Part shown: piece by piece, positions 1 to 7,378 of the stretch | Numbering within the stretch: position 1 is the stretch's first letter | How the letters are laid out: every line of letters starts with the position of its first letter | From: an uncultured Microbacterium sp. | GTDB taxonomy: Bacteria; Actinomycetota; Actinomycetes; Actinomycetales; Microbacteriaceae | Reading direction: 5' to 3' | Length of the DNA stretch: 7,378 bases | Assembly: GCA_937926065.1 (NCBI GenBank) | Contig: CALANM010000105.1 | Span: 1 to 7,378 of the forward strand | Notes under the pieces: model-generated | Told to the model about the DNA's origin: nothing | Database searches by the model: none | The model's input: the letters and a program-made list of their open reading frames with translations, nothing else | Program-made: the position numbers and the translations under genes

Positions 1-616
1 CGGTGCCCTCGGCGATCTTCTTCGACATGATGCTCGACGCGATGAGCGGGATCGCCTCGACGGTGCCGGTGACGTCGCGGAGCGCGTACAGGCGCTTGTC
101 GGCGGGGGCGAGTCCGGAGCCGGCTGCGCAGATGACGGCGCCCACGTCGCGCAGCTGCGCGAACATCTCGTCGTTCGACAGCGCCGCCCTCCAGCCGGGG
201 ATCGACTCGAGCTTGTCGAGCGTGCCGCCCGTGTGACCCAGGCCGCGGCCCGAAAGCTGTGGCACGGCGACGCCGAAGGATGCCACGAGCGGCGCGAGCG
301 GCAGAGTGATCTTGTCGCCGACGCCTCCGGTGGAGTGCTTGTCGACGGTGGTCTTGCCGAGTCCGGAGAAGCTCATCCGCTCCCCGGAGGCGATCATGGC
401 GTCGGTCATGACGCGGATCTCGTCGCGGGCCATGCCGTTGAGCAGCACGGCCATGGCGAACGCGGCCATCTGGGAGTCGGCGACGTATTCGCGCGTGTAT
501 GCGTCGATCATCCAGCGCAGCGCGTCTTCGGGGACTGCTCCCCCGTCGCGCTTCGTGCGGATGATGTCGACGGCGTCGAACGGCTCGACGGCCGGCTCGG
601 AGGCACGTCCGGTCAT
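1..616 (-). CDS. deoA: Thymidine / pyrimidine-nucleoside phosphorylase, N-terminal 205 residues (C-terminus beyond the left edge)
   Basis: Cytoplasmic enzyme that splits thymidine, deoxyuridine or uridine with phosphate into free base and (deoxy)ribose-1-phosphate. The visible part is the N-terminal helical domain and the start of the alpha/beta domain. Residues 93-101 read KHSTGGVGD, the phosphate-binding loop. Residues 122-137 (SGRGLGHTGGTLDKLE) match the family signature exactly. YALRD with R180, and S195 and K199 in the IASSIMSKK stretch, align with the base-binding Arg171, Ser186 and Lys190 of E. coli DeoA at a constant offset of nine. The family is usually about 430-440 residues, so roughly half is missing because the window ends, not because the gene is broken. 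ATG at 616 overlaps the cdd stop as ATGA and has GAGGA six bases upstream. Sequence alone does not separate a strict thymidine phosphorylase from a broader pyrimidine-nucleoside phosphorylase (Pdp); following cdd, either would consume the uridine or deoxyuridine that Cdd makes. Confidence 0.95.
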   Translation of the reverse strand, partial: MTGRASEPAVEPFDAVDIIRTKRDGGAVPEDALRWMIDAYTREYVADSQMAAFAMAVLLNGMARDEIRVMTDAMIASGERMSFSGLGKTTVDKHSTGGVGDKITLPLAPLVASFGVAVPQLSGRGLGHTGGTLDKLESIPGWRAALSNDEMFAQLRDVGAVICAAGSGLAPADKRLYALRDVTGTVEAIPLIASSIMSKKIAEGT

Positions 617-1011
617 CGGGCGTCCTCGAGGTCGCGCGGACCGAAGGCGTCGGGCAGCACTTCGTCGATCGTCCGGATGCCGGACACGGTCTCGAGCAGC
701 ATCCCCGGGATCGCGAACTCGTACAGCAGCTGGCGGCAGCGTCCGCACGGCATGATGGTCGCGCCGTCGTTGTTGACGCAGACGAACGCGACGAGCTGGC
801 CGCCGCCGCTCATGTGGAGGTCGCCTACGAGCGCGCATTCGGCGCACAGGCCCACCCCGTAGGAGGCGTTCTCGACGTTGCAGCCCGACACGATGCGCCC
901 GTCGCTCACGAGGGCGGCCGCCCCGACGCGGTAGCGCGAGTACGGCGCGTAGGCGCGCTGCATCGCCTCGGTGGCGACGTGGCGGAGATGGTCCCAGTCG
1001 ATATCGGTCAT
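613..1011 (-). CDS. cdd: Cytidine deaminase
   Basis: Zinc hydrolase that converts cytidine and deoxycytidine to uridine and deoxyuridine in the cytoplasm. At 132 residues it is the short, homotetrameric type of Bacillus and actinobacteria rather than the long dimeric E. coli type. Residues 45-48 NVEN are the ribose-binding motif. C56-A57-E58 gives the first zinc cysteine and the catalytic proton-shuttling glutamate; PCGRCRQ at 88-94 gives the other two zinc cysteines, C89 and C92. The N-terminal YAPYSRYRVGAAAL stretch (21-34) is also typical. The ATG at 1011 lies one base after the stop of the second permease, with AAGGGA inside the permease's last codons as ribosome binding site. Its stop shares bases with the deoA start (ATGA). 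The product, uridine or deoxyuridine, is the substrate of the next gene, so the two enzymes act in sequence on imported nucleosides. Confidence 0.97.
   Translation of the reverse strand: MTDIDWDHLRHVATEAMQRAYAPYSRYRVGAAALVSDGRIVSGCNVENASYGVGLCAECALVGDLHMSGGGQLVAFVCVNNDGATIMPCGRCRQLLYEFAIPGMLLETVSGIRTIDEVLPDAFGPRDLEDAR
623..627 (-). promoter_or_regulatory. Ribosome binding site of deoA inside cdd
   Basis: GAGGA on the minus strand, six bases before the deoA ATG at 616, inside the last codons of cdd. It fixes the deoA start and makes the ATGA overlap a plausible re-initiation site. Confidence 0.6.
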
Positions 1012-1012
1012 G

Positions 1013-2302
1013 TCATCCCTTGATGTACGGCTTGCCGGATGCCGCCGGCCCTCGGATCTGCCCCGCGAAGCCGGCGACCGCGAGGATCGTCACGACGTAG
1101 GGCAGCATGAGCATGAACTCGCTGGGGATCGGCGTCTTGAGGATCGTCAGCAGGTTCTGAAGGTTGGTCGCGAAGCCGAAGAGCAGCGCGGCGAGCGACG
1201 CGCGGATCGGGTCCCAGCGGCCGAAGATGACGGCCGCGAGGGCGATGAAGCCGAGGCCCGCGGTCATCTCCTTGCCGAACTGCGGCACCGACACGAGCGT
1301 GAAGTACGCGCCGCCGATGCCGGCGATGACACCGGCGAGCGACACGTTCCAGAAGCGTGTCGGGTTGACCTTGATGCCGACGGTGTCGGCCGCCTGCGGG
1401 TGCTCTCCGACGGCGCGCAGGCGCAGGCCCCAGCGTGTGCGGTAGAGGCCCCACGCGACGAGCGCGACGGTCACGAACATCAGGTAGACGATGAAGGTCT
1501 GGTTGAACAGCACCGGGCCGATGATGGGGATGTCGGCCAGGAGCGGGATGCGGATGCTCTCGAAGCGCACGGGGCGGTTGAGCTCGCTCTCGTTCGGCAC
1601 GAGGAGGGCGCCGTAGAGGAATCCCGTGAGGCCGGTGACGAGGACGTTGAGGACGACACCGACGATCACCTGGTCGACGAAGTACTTGATCGCGAACGCC
1701 GCCAGCACGAGCGAGACGAGCACGCCGCCGATCATGGCGCCGATGAGGCCCACGAACGGGTTGCCGGTGATGCTCGACAGCAGCGCGGCGGCGAACGCGC
1801 CGAGCAGCAGCTGCCCCTCGATCGCGACGTTGACGACGCCGGCCCGCTCGCCGATGACCCCGCCGAGAGCGCCGAAGACGAGCGGCACCGAGAGCGACAC
1901 AGCGCCGAACAGGAGGCTCGACACGGGCACGAGCCCGCCCGCGGCGGCCCACACGAGGAACGCGAACACGCCGAGCACGCCGAACACGGCCGTCAGCCAC
2001 AGCGGGACGCGCCGGTACGACCAGGCCTCCCAGGTCGCCCAGGCGGCGAGGAGCACGAGGAGCACGAGGAGGATCCAGCTGGTGACTGCCGTCGGAAGGC
2101 CGACATCGGGCAGCGCGATCGCCGACGCGCGGTCGCCGAGCCGGAACGTGGACACGCCGTCACGGGGCGCGAACAGGAACAGCGCCGCCAGCAGGACGAT
2201 GACGATGCCGAAGACGAGCGGCACCTTGAAGTGACGCTCCTTCACCACCGCCAGCTGGATCGTGCCGTCTTCTGCTTCGAGCGAGGGTGCGAGCGCGCTC
2301 AT
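1013..2302 (-). CDS. Nucleoside ABC transporter permease 2 (NupQ/YufQ-like, BPD_transp_2 family)
   Basis: Integral membrane subunit of a BMP-type nucleoside importer, 429 residues, of the branched-chain amino-acid/sugar permease fold. The core begins near residue 128 and holds GERAGVVNVAIEGQLLLGA (151-169), the hallmark of this subfamily, and RWGLRLRAVGEHPQAADTVG (290-309), the cytoplasmic coupling loop that contacts the ATPase. B. subtilis NupQ is about 320 residues. Here about 100 extra N-terminal residues carry three hydrophobic segments near 28-45, 75-90 and 102-120, which I infer are additional membrane helices. ATG at 2302 overlaps the stop of permease 1 as ATGA. The frame is open upstream to 3034, but that stretch lies inside permease 1 and reads as non-membrane, Arg-rich shadow sequence, so the MSALAP start is preferred. 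It probably pairs with permease 1 as a heterodimer. Nucleoside specificity is inferred from family and from cdd and deoA next door. Confidence 0.93.
   Translation of the reverse strand: MSALAPSLEAEDGTIQLAVVKERHFKVPLVFGIVIVLLAALFLFAPRDGVSTFRLGDRASAIALPDVGLPTAVTSWILLVLLVLLAAWATWEAWSYRRVPLWLTAVFGVLGVFAFLVWAAAGGLVPVSSLLFGAVSLSVPLVFGALGGVIGERAGVVNVAIEGQLLLGAFAAALLSSITGNPFVGLIGAMIGGVLVSLVLAAFAIKYFVDQVIVGVVLNVLVTGLTGFLYGALLVPNESELNRPVRFESIRIPLLADIPIIGPVLFNQTFIVYLMFVTVALVAWGLYRTRWGLRLRAVGEHPQAADTVGIKVNPTRFWNVSLAGVIAGIGGAYFTLVSVPQFGKEMTAGLGFIALAAVIFGRWDPIRASLAALLFGFATNLQNLLTILKTPIPSEFMLMLPYVVTILAVAGFAGQIRGPAASGKPYIKG
1016..1021 (-). promoter_or_regulatory. Ribosome binding site of cdd at the end of permease 2
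   Basis: AAGGGA on the minus strand, within the last two sense codons of permease 2 and four bases before the cdd ATG. The stop and next start read TGACATG, a 1-base gap, so ribosomes finishing the permease could start cdd directly. Confidence 0.6.
2048..2071 (-). repeat. Short 9-base tandem repeat within permease 2
   Basis: GAGCACGAG occurs twice in tandem (2051-2059, 2060-2068 on the plus strand) with partial copies on both sides. On the coding strand it encodes the Leu/Val run LLVLLVLLA of the second N-terminal hydrophobic segment. It is most simply low-complexity membrane-helix coding sequence, but such a repeat could slip in replication in steps of three codons without breaking frame. 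Confidence 0.7.
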
Positions 2303-3602
2303 GCGGCCACCGCCTTCTTCGCCGCCTTGGCTCGTGCCTTGGCCGCCTTCTCGAGATCGGTCTTGGGGAGGAAGAACACGGCCCGCAGCAGCGGCGGCGC
2401 CGCGATGAACAGCACGATGAGCGACTGCACGACGAGCACGATGTCGACCGGGATGCCCTGCGCCTGCATCGAGAACGATCCGGCCTTCAGGGCGCCGAAA
2501 AGGATGCCGGCGGCGAATGTGCCCCACGCGCGGCTGCGGCCCAGCAGGGCCACGGTGATGGCGTCGAAGCCGATGCCGGCGTCGATCGTGGCGGCGAAGC
2601 CGGTGGTCACGGTGCCCTGGATCTGGTTCATCGCCGCGAGACCGGCAAGGCCGCCGGCGAACAGCATCGCGTAGATGTAGAGGCGCTCGACGTTCATGCC
2701 GGCCGCGCGCGCCGCGTGGGGGTTCTCGCCCACGGCGCGCAGGCGGAGGCCGAGGCTCGAGCGCTCGATGAGCCACCAGACGAAGACGGTGGCGACCACG
2801 ACGATCGCGAAGCCCCAGTCGAGGGCCGGGAACTGGGGGCCGAGCAGCTCGGGGAACTGCGCCGAGGCGGGCGTCGGCTTGGTCTGCGGCTGGTTGCTGC
2901 CCGCCATCTGCAGGAGCCCCGGCGTGCGCAGCATCCACAGCAGGAGGTAGTACGCGACGTAGTTGAGCATGATCGTGAGGATCACCTCGTGCGCGCCCGT
3001 CTTGGCCTTCAGCAGACCGACGAGGCCGCCCCACAGCGCACCTCCGACGATGCCGGCGATGAGCGTGATCGGCAGGTGCAGCGCCATCGGCAGGTCGAGA
3101 TTGAACGCGAACAGTCCCGCGAACATCGCGCCGACGAGCATCTGGCCGCGGGCGCCGATGTTGAACAGGCCCACGCGGAACGCCAGCGCGACGCCGAGGC
3201 CGGCGGCGATCAGCGGCGCTGCGAAGCCGAGCGAGTTCGTGATGGGACGGATCTGGGTCGCGAAGGTCGTGGCCCGGGTGTTGAACACGGCGCCGCGGAA
3301 CAGCGCCTCGTAGCCGTTGTAGACGGCGTTCCAGATCGCGACGAAGGTGTCGCCGGGCCGGGCGAAGAAGTATCCCGCCGCCGCCTGCACGGTCTCGTTC
3401 GTCGCGGCGATGAGCACGCCGCCGACGATCATCGCGAGCACGATCGCCAGCAGCGTCGTGACGGCCGAGCCGCGCAGGAGCTCCCTGACGAAGACGTTCG
3501 CTCGAGGCGCGTCGGGGGTCCTGTCCCCCGTCAGCGGGCCGCCGGCCGCCGGCAGCTGCTCTTCGGGCCGCGCCGCGTCGGCGGCGCCGGGCGTCGTGCC
3601 GC

Positions 3603-3606
<4 letters not shown>
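2299..3606 (-). CDS. Nucleoside ABC transporter permease 1 (NupP/YufP-like, BPD_transp_2 family)
   Basis: First membrane subunit of the importer, 435 residues. Residues 1-40 are rich in Ala, Pro, Gly and charged residues and look like a disordered cytoplasmic tail. A first membrane helix lies near 48-68, followed by a long loop to about 125. The core has FRVGLFNIGARGQMLVGA (143-160), the YufP-type counterpart of the GERAGVVNV motif in permease 2, and SSLGLRLRAVGENPHAARAA (283-302), the coupling loop. B. subtilis NupP is about 350 residues, so this form is longer at both ends and in the first loop. The C-terminus (416-435) is a Lys/Ala-rich basic tail that probably stays in the cytoplasm. The start overlaps the ATPase stop as ATGA and has a strong ribosome binding site, GGAGGTGG. 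The two permeases share the family fold but differ clearly, fitting a heterodimeric pore. The exact substrate range cannot be read from the sequence. Confidence 0.93.
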
Positions 3607-5120
<1,514 letters not shown>

Positions 5121-5127
5121 GCTGGCC

Positions 5128-5133
5128 AATCTA
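5128..5133 (-). promoter_or_regulatory. Possible -10 element of a leaderless promoter for the ATPase gene
   Basis: TAGATT on the minus strand fits the actinobacterial TANNNT -10 pattern and ends seven bases before the A of the ATPase ATG, the spacing expected when transcription begins at or next to the start codon. No ribosome binding site lies before this ATG, which also fits a leaderless message. I see no good -35 hexamer (TGTCTG at 17 bases is poor), so this is a tentative call. Confidence 0.35.
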
Positions 5134-5158
5134 CCGAGAGGGAACTTCAACAGACAGG

Positions 5159-5190
5159 AGCGGGGCCGGGCGAACGCGCCCGGCCCCGCT
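5159..5190 (-). terminator. 14-bp GC-rich hairpin between the lipoprotein and ATPase genes (terminator, attenuator or mRNA 3' shield)
   Basis: A perfect inverted repeat: 14-base arms 5159-5172 and 5177-5190 (AGCGGGGCCGGGCG and its complement) around a 4-base loop. It begins 15 bases after the lipoprotein stop. On the transcript it is followed by CCTGTCTGTT, mildly T-rich but not a true U-run; many high-GC Gram-positive terminators look like this. The plus-strand side has no T-rich tail, so it acts for the minus-strand transcript. Because the ATPase and permeases depend on the same lipoprotein, partial termination or protection of the upstream message would raise binding protein above transporter. 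The hairpin itself is seen; its function is inferred. Confidence 0.7.
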
Positions 5191-5205
5191 GGGATCAGTC
5201 CCGGA

Positions 5206-6357
5206 TCACGGGGAGTTCGGCGACTCCACCGTGATGTCGCCCGCGATGATCGACGCCTGGAGGGCGGAGATCTCGTCGAGCAGACCCTCGGGCAGCTGCG
5301 ACTCGAAGTCGTGGAAGCTCGAGAGCTTCACGCCCTCGTTCTCCAGCGTGCCCACGTAGGGCGCGGCGTCGAACTCGCCCGCGGCGGCGGCCAGCGTGGC
5401 GTCGTAGACGGCGACGTCGATCGCCTTCATGATCGAGACGAGCGTGATGTCGGTGACGCTGGTGTCGGCGACGGCGAGGTCGCTGTCGACGCCGAGCATC
5501 AGGGTGTCCTCACCGCTGTCGGCGATGGCCGCGGCAGCGCTCTGGTAGATCGGGCCGCCGACGGGCAGGATGACGTCCACGCCCTGGTCGAGCACCGACT
5601 GCGCGGTCTGCTTGGCGGTGTCGTTCGCGTCGAAGCCGCCGGTGAAGGCGCCCTCCTGCGACTCGACGTCCCAGCCGAAGACCTCGACGTTCGCGCCCTT
5701 GTCCTCGTTGTACTTCTCGACGCCGAGCTGGTAGCCGTCCATGAACACGGCGACCGACGGGATCTGCATGCCGCCGAAGGTGCCCACCTTGTTCACGCCG
5801 GACTGCGCCGACCATGCGGCCGCGGCGTAGCCGCCGAGGTACGCGGCCTCGGCCGTGTTGAAGACGAGCGGCTTGATGTTCGGAGCGTCGGGCTGGCCGT
5901 CGTAGACGGGGTTGCCGTCGGCGTCGACCTCGGTGCCGTCCGCGTAGTCGTCGATGATCGCGAACTGAAGCTCCGGGTTCGCCTTGGCCGTGGCGACGGT
6001 GGCGGCGGCGAGCTTGAAGCCCACGGCCACGATGAACGTGCAGCCCTCGGAGACGGCGGTCTCCATGTTCGGCGCGTAGTCGTTGTCGTTGGCGGACTCG
6101 AACTCGAGCTGGTCGACGCCGAGCTCCGCGGCGGCCTTGTCCATGCCGTTCTTGGCGGACTCGTTGAACGACTTGTCGTTCCAGCCGCCGGCGTCAGAGA
6201 TCAGGCAGGGCTTGAAGCCCTCGACGACGGTGGGTGCGTCGCCGCTCGCCGAGGACGTCGGGGTCGCCTCGGGAGCCGTGCCACAGCCGGCGAGCGCCGC
6301 GATCAGCAGCGCCGCGCCCGCCATGCCGGCGAGCTTCTTGGTGGTCGAGATGGTCAA
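5206..6357 (-). CDS. BMP-family nucleoside-binding lipoprotein (substrate-binding subunit of the importer)
   Basis: Extracytoplasmic receptor anchored to the outer face of the membrane, 383 residues. The first 25 residues are a lipoprotein signal: basic TTKK, a hydrophobic stretch, then lipobox LAGC with C25 as the lipidated cysteine. A Thr/Ser/Ala linker follows to about 45. The mature protein is a two-lobed BMP (PnrA/NupN-type) fold: ISDAGGWNDKSFNESA (53-68) matches the first ligand-binding motif of the family, FIVAVGFKLAAA (108-119) follows, LVFNTAEAAYLGGYAA (164-179) is the conserved middle motif, GTFGGMQIPSV (192-202) starts the second lobe, and VILPVGG (262-268) and GVDSDL (289-294) are further pocket strands. 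Start: TTG at 6357 lies five bases after GGAGG and gives a compact signal peptide; a GTG at 6369 would add four residues but puts that GGAGG inside the gene. It heads the salvage operon. A nucleoside ligand is inferred from family and neighbours. Confidence 0.93.
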   Translation of the reverse strand: MTISTTKKLAGMAGAALLIAALAGCGTAPEATPTSSASGDAPTVVEGFKPCLISDAGGWNDKSFNESAKNGMDKAAAELGVDQLEFESANDNDYAPNMETAVSEGCTFIVAVGFKLAAATVATAKANPELQFAIIDDYADGTEVDADGNPVYDGQPDAPNIKPLVFNTAEAAYLGGYAAAAWSAQSGVNKVGTFGGMQIPSVAVFMDGYQLGVEKYNEDKGANVEVFGWDVESQEGAFTGGFDANDTAKQTAQSVLDQGVDVILPVGGPIYQSAAAAIADSGEDTLMLGVDSDLAVADTSVTDITLVSIMKAIDVAVYDATLAAAAGEFDAAPYVGTLENEGVKLSSFHDFESQLPEGLLDEISALQASIIAGDITVESPNSP

Positions 6358-6362
6358 TGCAG

Positions 6363-6367
6363 CCTCC
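6363..6367 (-). promoter_or_regulatory. Ribosome binding site that decides the lipoprotein start
   Basis: GGAGG on the minus strand, five bases before TTG at 6357. The GTG at 6369 overlaps this site and could not use it, so TTG is the more likely initiation codon. Confidence 0.75.
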
Positions 6368-6377
6368 ACATTGATGG

Positions 6378-6396
6378 CCCCGCGGATTTCGCGGGG
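6378..6396 (-). other. Hairpin in the lipoprotein mRNA leader
   Basis: Seven-base perfect arms CCCCGCG (6390-6396) and CGCGGGG (6378-6384) around the loop AAATC, ending ten bases upstream of the GGAGG site. No T-run follows, so it is not a terminator. It would sit close to the 5' end of the message if transcription starts near 6399, where it could stabilise the mRNA or affect ribosome access. No known riboswitch was recognised. Confidence 0.5.
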
Positions 6397-6401
6397 AACG
6401 A

Positions 6402-6425
6402 GTCGAAGTTACCGATTGTTTCGAC
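6402..6425. promoter_or_regulatory. Inverted repeat overlapping a possible -10 box (candidate operator)
   Basis: GTCGAA (6402-6407) and TTCGAC (6420-6425) form 6-base arms around 12 bases, with centres 18 bases apart, about two turns of DNA. Inside it, minus-strand TAACTT (6406-6411) fits the TANNNT -10 pattern and would give a start near 6399, with no convincing -35. A repressor bound here would block that promoter. Both the promoter and the operator are inferences from position and symmetry. Confidence 0.35.
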
Positions 6426-6432
6426 GCGGCGG

Positions 6433-6448
6433 CACGCTGATCAGCGTG
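6433..6448. promoter_or_regulatory. Perfect 16-bp palindrome upstream of the nucleoside operon (candidate operator)
   Basis: CACGCTGATCAGCGTG is identical to its own reverse complement. It lies at or just above the -35 position of the possible promoter whose -10 box is 6406-6411, a place used by activators and repressors. As RNA it could only form a 6-bp stem with a GATC loop and no T-tail follows, so a protein-binding site is more likely than a terminator for manC. The regulator is unknown. Confidence 0.5.
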
Positions 6449-6505
6449 GCGGGCGGGAATGGTTACAAAGACGCAATGAACCCGTCACGAAGTCGGCATC
6501 CTGAT

Positions 6506-6520
6506 CCCCCGATTCGGAGG
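6506..6520 (-). terminator. Weak hairpin after manC (possible terminator)
   Basis: Minus-strand CCTCCG (6515-6520) and CGGGGG (6506-6511) can pair over six bases, one of them G-U, around a 3-base AAT loop, about 20 bases after the manC stop. It has no T-run. It is the only hairpin I see close behind manC and could end that transcript, but the evidence is thin. Confidence 0.25.
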
Positions 6521-6539
6521 GTGGCCGCTGCGCTGTCGC

Positions 6540-7378
6540 TCAGAGCACGTCGCCCCGGCCGGTGAGCTTGAGCGCGTCGACGACGCCCTTGACCCGCTGT
6601 GCGTGCTCGCTCGTCGTGACCAGGAGAGCGTCGGGGGTGTCGACCACCACGATGTCCTTGACCCCGATGAGGCTGATGACGCGCTTGGTGTGGCTGACGA
6701 CGATGCCGCTGGCGGCATCCGAGAGGATGCGGGCGTTCTCGCCGAGGATGGCCAGGTCGTTCTTGCGGCCCCCGGAGTTGAGCTTGGCGAGGCTCGCGAA
6801 GTCGCCGACGTCGTCCCAGTCGAAGTGGCCCGGGACGACGGCCAGGCGGCCGCGCTCCGCGGCGGGCTCTGCCACGACGTAGTCGATCGCGATCTTGGGG
6901 AGCTCGGGCCACACGCGGTCGACGACGGGACCGCGGCGGTCGCGGTCGTCCCACGCCTCGGCGAGCTCCAGCAGGCCCGCATGCAGGTCGGGCCGGCTGG
7001 CCTCGATCTCGGCCAGCAGCACATCGGCGCGGGAGATGAACATCCCGGCGTTCCACAGATAGTCGCGTGACTGCAGATACTCCTTGGCCGTCTCGAGGTC
7101 GGGCTTCTCGACGAAGCGCTCGACGAGCGCCGCCTCGGGTGCTCCCGGCACCGTGAGCATCTCCGACTTCTTGATGTAGCCGAAGCCGACCGACGGCTCG
7201 CTCGGGGTGATGCCGATGGTGCAGATGTATCCCTCGCGGGCGACCGCGACGGCCTGCTGCACCGCCCAGTGGAAGACGGGGAGCACGCGGATGACGTGGT
7301 CGGCGGCGAAGGAGCCGATGATGACGTCGGGCTCGCGCCGGTGCAGGATCGCGGCGGCCAGGCCGATCGCGGCGGCCG
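6540..7378 (-). CDS. manC: Mannose-1-phosphate guanylyltransferase, C-terminal 278 residues (N-terminus beyond the right edge)
   Basis: Transfers GMP from GTP to mannose-1-phosphate to make GDP-mannose, the donor for mannosylated lipids, glycoproteins and cell-surface glycans. The frame is open to the window edge, so about 90 residues including the nucleotide-binding GGxGTRLxP loop are outside. Fragment residues 21-29 GSFAADHVI contain the conserved Asp-His of this family; VERFVEKPD (85-93) and YLWNAGMF (106-113) are the sugar-phosphate motifs; FDWDDVGDFASL (185-196) is the conserved late motif with catalytic-site aspartates. The protein ends at GRGDVL without an added cupin-type phosphomannose isomerase domain, so it is the short monofunctional form. 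It is on the same strand as the transporter operon but 182 bases upstream and metabolically unrelated, so probably a separate unit. An apparent GTG start at 7286 lies inside conserved sequence and is not the true start. Confidence 0.94.
   Translation of the reverse strand, partial: AAAIGLAAAILHRREPDVIIGSFAADHVIRVLPVFHWAVQQAVAVAREGYICTIGITPSEPSVGFGYIKKSEMLTVPGAPEAALVERFVEKPDLETAKEYLQSRDYLWNAGMFISRADVLLAEIEASRPDLHAGLLELAEAWDDRDRRGPVVDRVWPELPKIAIDYVVAEPAAERGRLAVVPGHFDWDDVGDFASLAKLNSGGRKNDLAILGENARILSDAASGIVVSHTKRVISLIGVKDIVVVDTPDALLVTTSEHAQRVKGVVDALKLTGRGDVL

Noticed and set aside
1013..3034. A single 673-codon minus-strand frame that could suggest a larger fused permease
   Set aside because: The part above 2302 is inside permease 1 in another frame and is Arg/Pro-rich, without membrane character; the recognisable protein begins at the ATG at 2302 that overlaps the permease 1 stop.
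6354..6371. Five-codon frame ATG-TGG-AGG-CTG-CAT-TGA ending over the lipoprotein TTG (TTGA), possible leader peptide
   Set aside because: It contains the GGAGG site of the main gene, has only a GGGG stretch as its own ribosome site, and is short enough to be chance.
6358..6539. Purine or other riboswitch before the nucleoside operon
   Set aside because: No recognisable aptamer core or expression platform; the leader from the candidate start near 6399 is only about 40 bases, too short for a purine riboswitch.

Overview
The window comes from a high-GC Gram-positive bacterium, most likely an actinobacterium of the Microbacteriaceae (Microbacterium-like). This rests on the strong G/C third-position bias, the protein style and the gene order; no rRNA or marker gene is present to prove it. 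All seven genes lie on the minus strand, so transcription runs from right to left.

Layout in the direction of transcription: (1) 7378-6540, the C-terminal three quarters of a mannose-1-phosphate guanylyltransferase (manC), cut by the right edge. (2) 6539-6358, a 182-base intergenic region with a perfect 16-bp palindrome, a second inverted repeat over a possible -10 box, a leader hairpin and a strong ribosome binding site. (3) 6357-5206, a BMP-family nucleoside-binding lipoprotein. (4) 5205-5121, a short gap with a 14-bp GC-rich hairpin and a possible leaderless promoter. (5) 5120-1013, a double-domain ABC ATPase and two unlike permeases. (6) 1011-613, cytidine deaminase (cdd). (7) 616-1, the N-terminal 205 residues of thymidine/pyrimidine-nucleoside phosphorylase (deoA), cut by the left edge.

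The genes from the lipoprotein to deoA form one nucleoside scavenging unit. The lipoprotein captures nucleosides outside the membrane, the NupOPQ-like ABC transporter imports them, Cdd deaminates cytidine and deoxycytidine to uridine and deoxyuridine, and DeoA phosphorolyses the pyrimidine nucleosides to free base plus (deoxy)ribose-1-phosphate. From the ATPase to deoA the genes are packed with three 4-base ATGA overlaps and one 1-base gap, so translation is probably coupled. The lipoprotein is set apart from the ATPase by the hairpin, which would let the binding protein be made in excess of the membrane complex. manC belongs to GDP-mannose synthesis and is probably a separate transcription unit.

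I found no CRISPR array, insertion sequence, tRNA, phage gene or unknown gene. The window is a well-ordered example of a known transporter and salvage operon. The points that deserve a second look are regulatory (the palindrome, the internal hairpin with its possible leaderless promoter) and structural (the extended permease N-terminus, the one-active-site ATPase).
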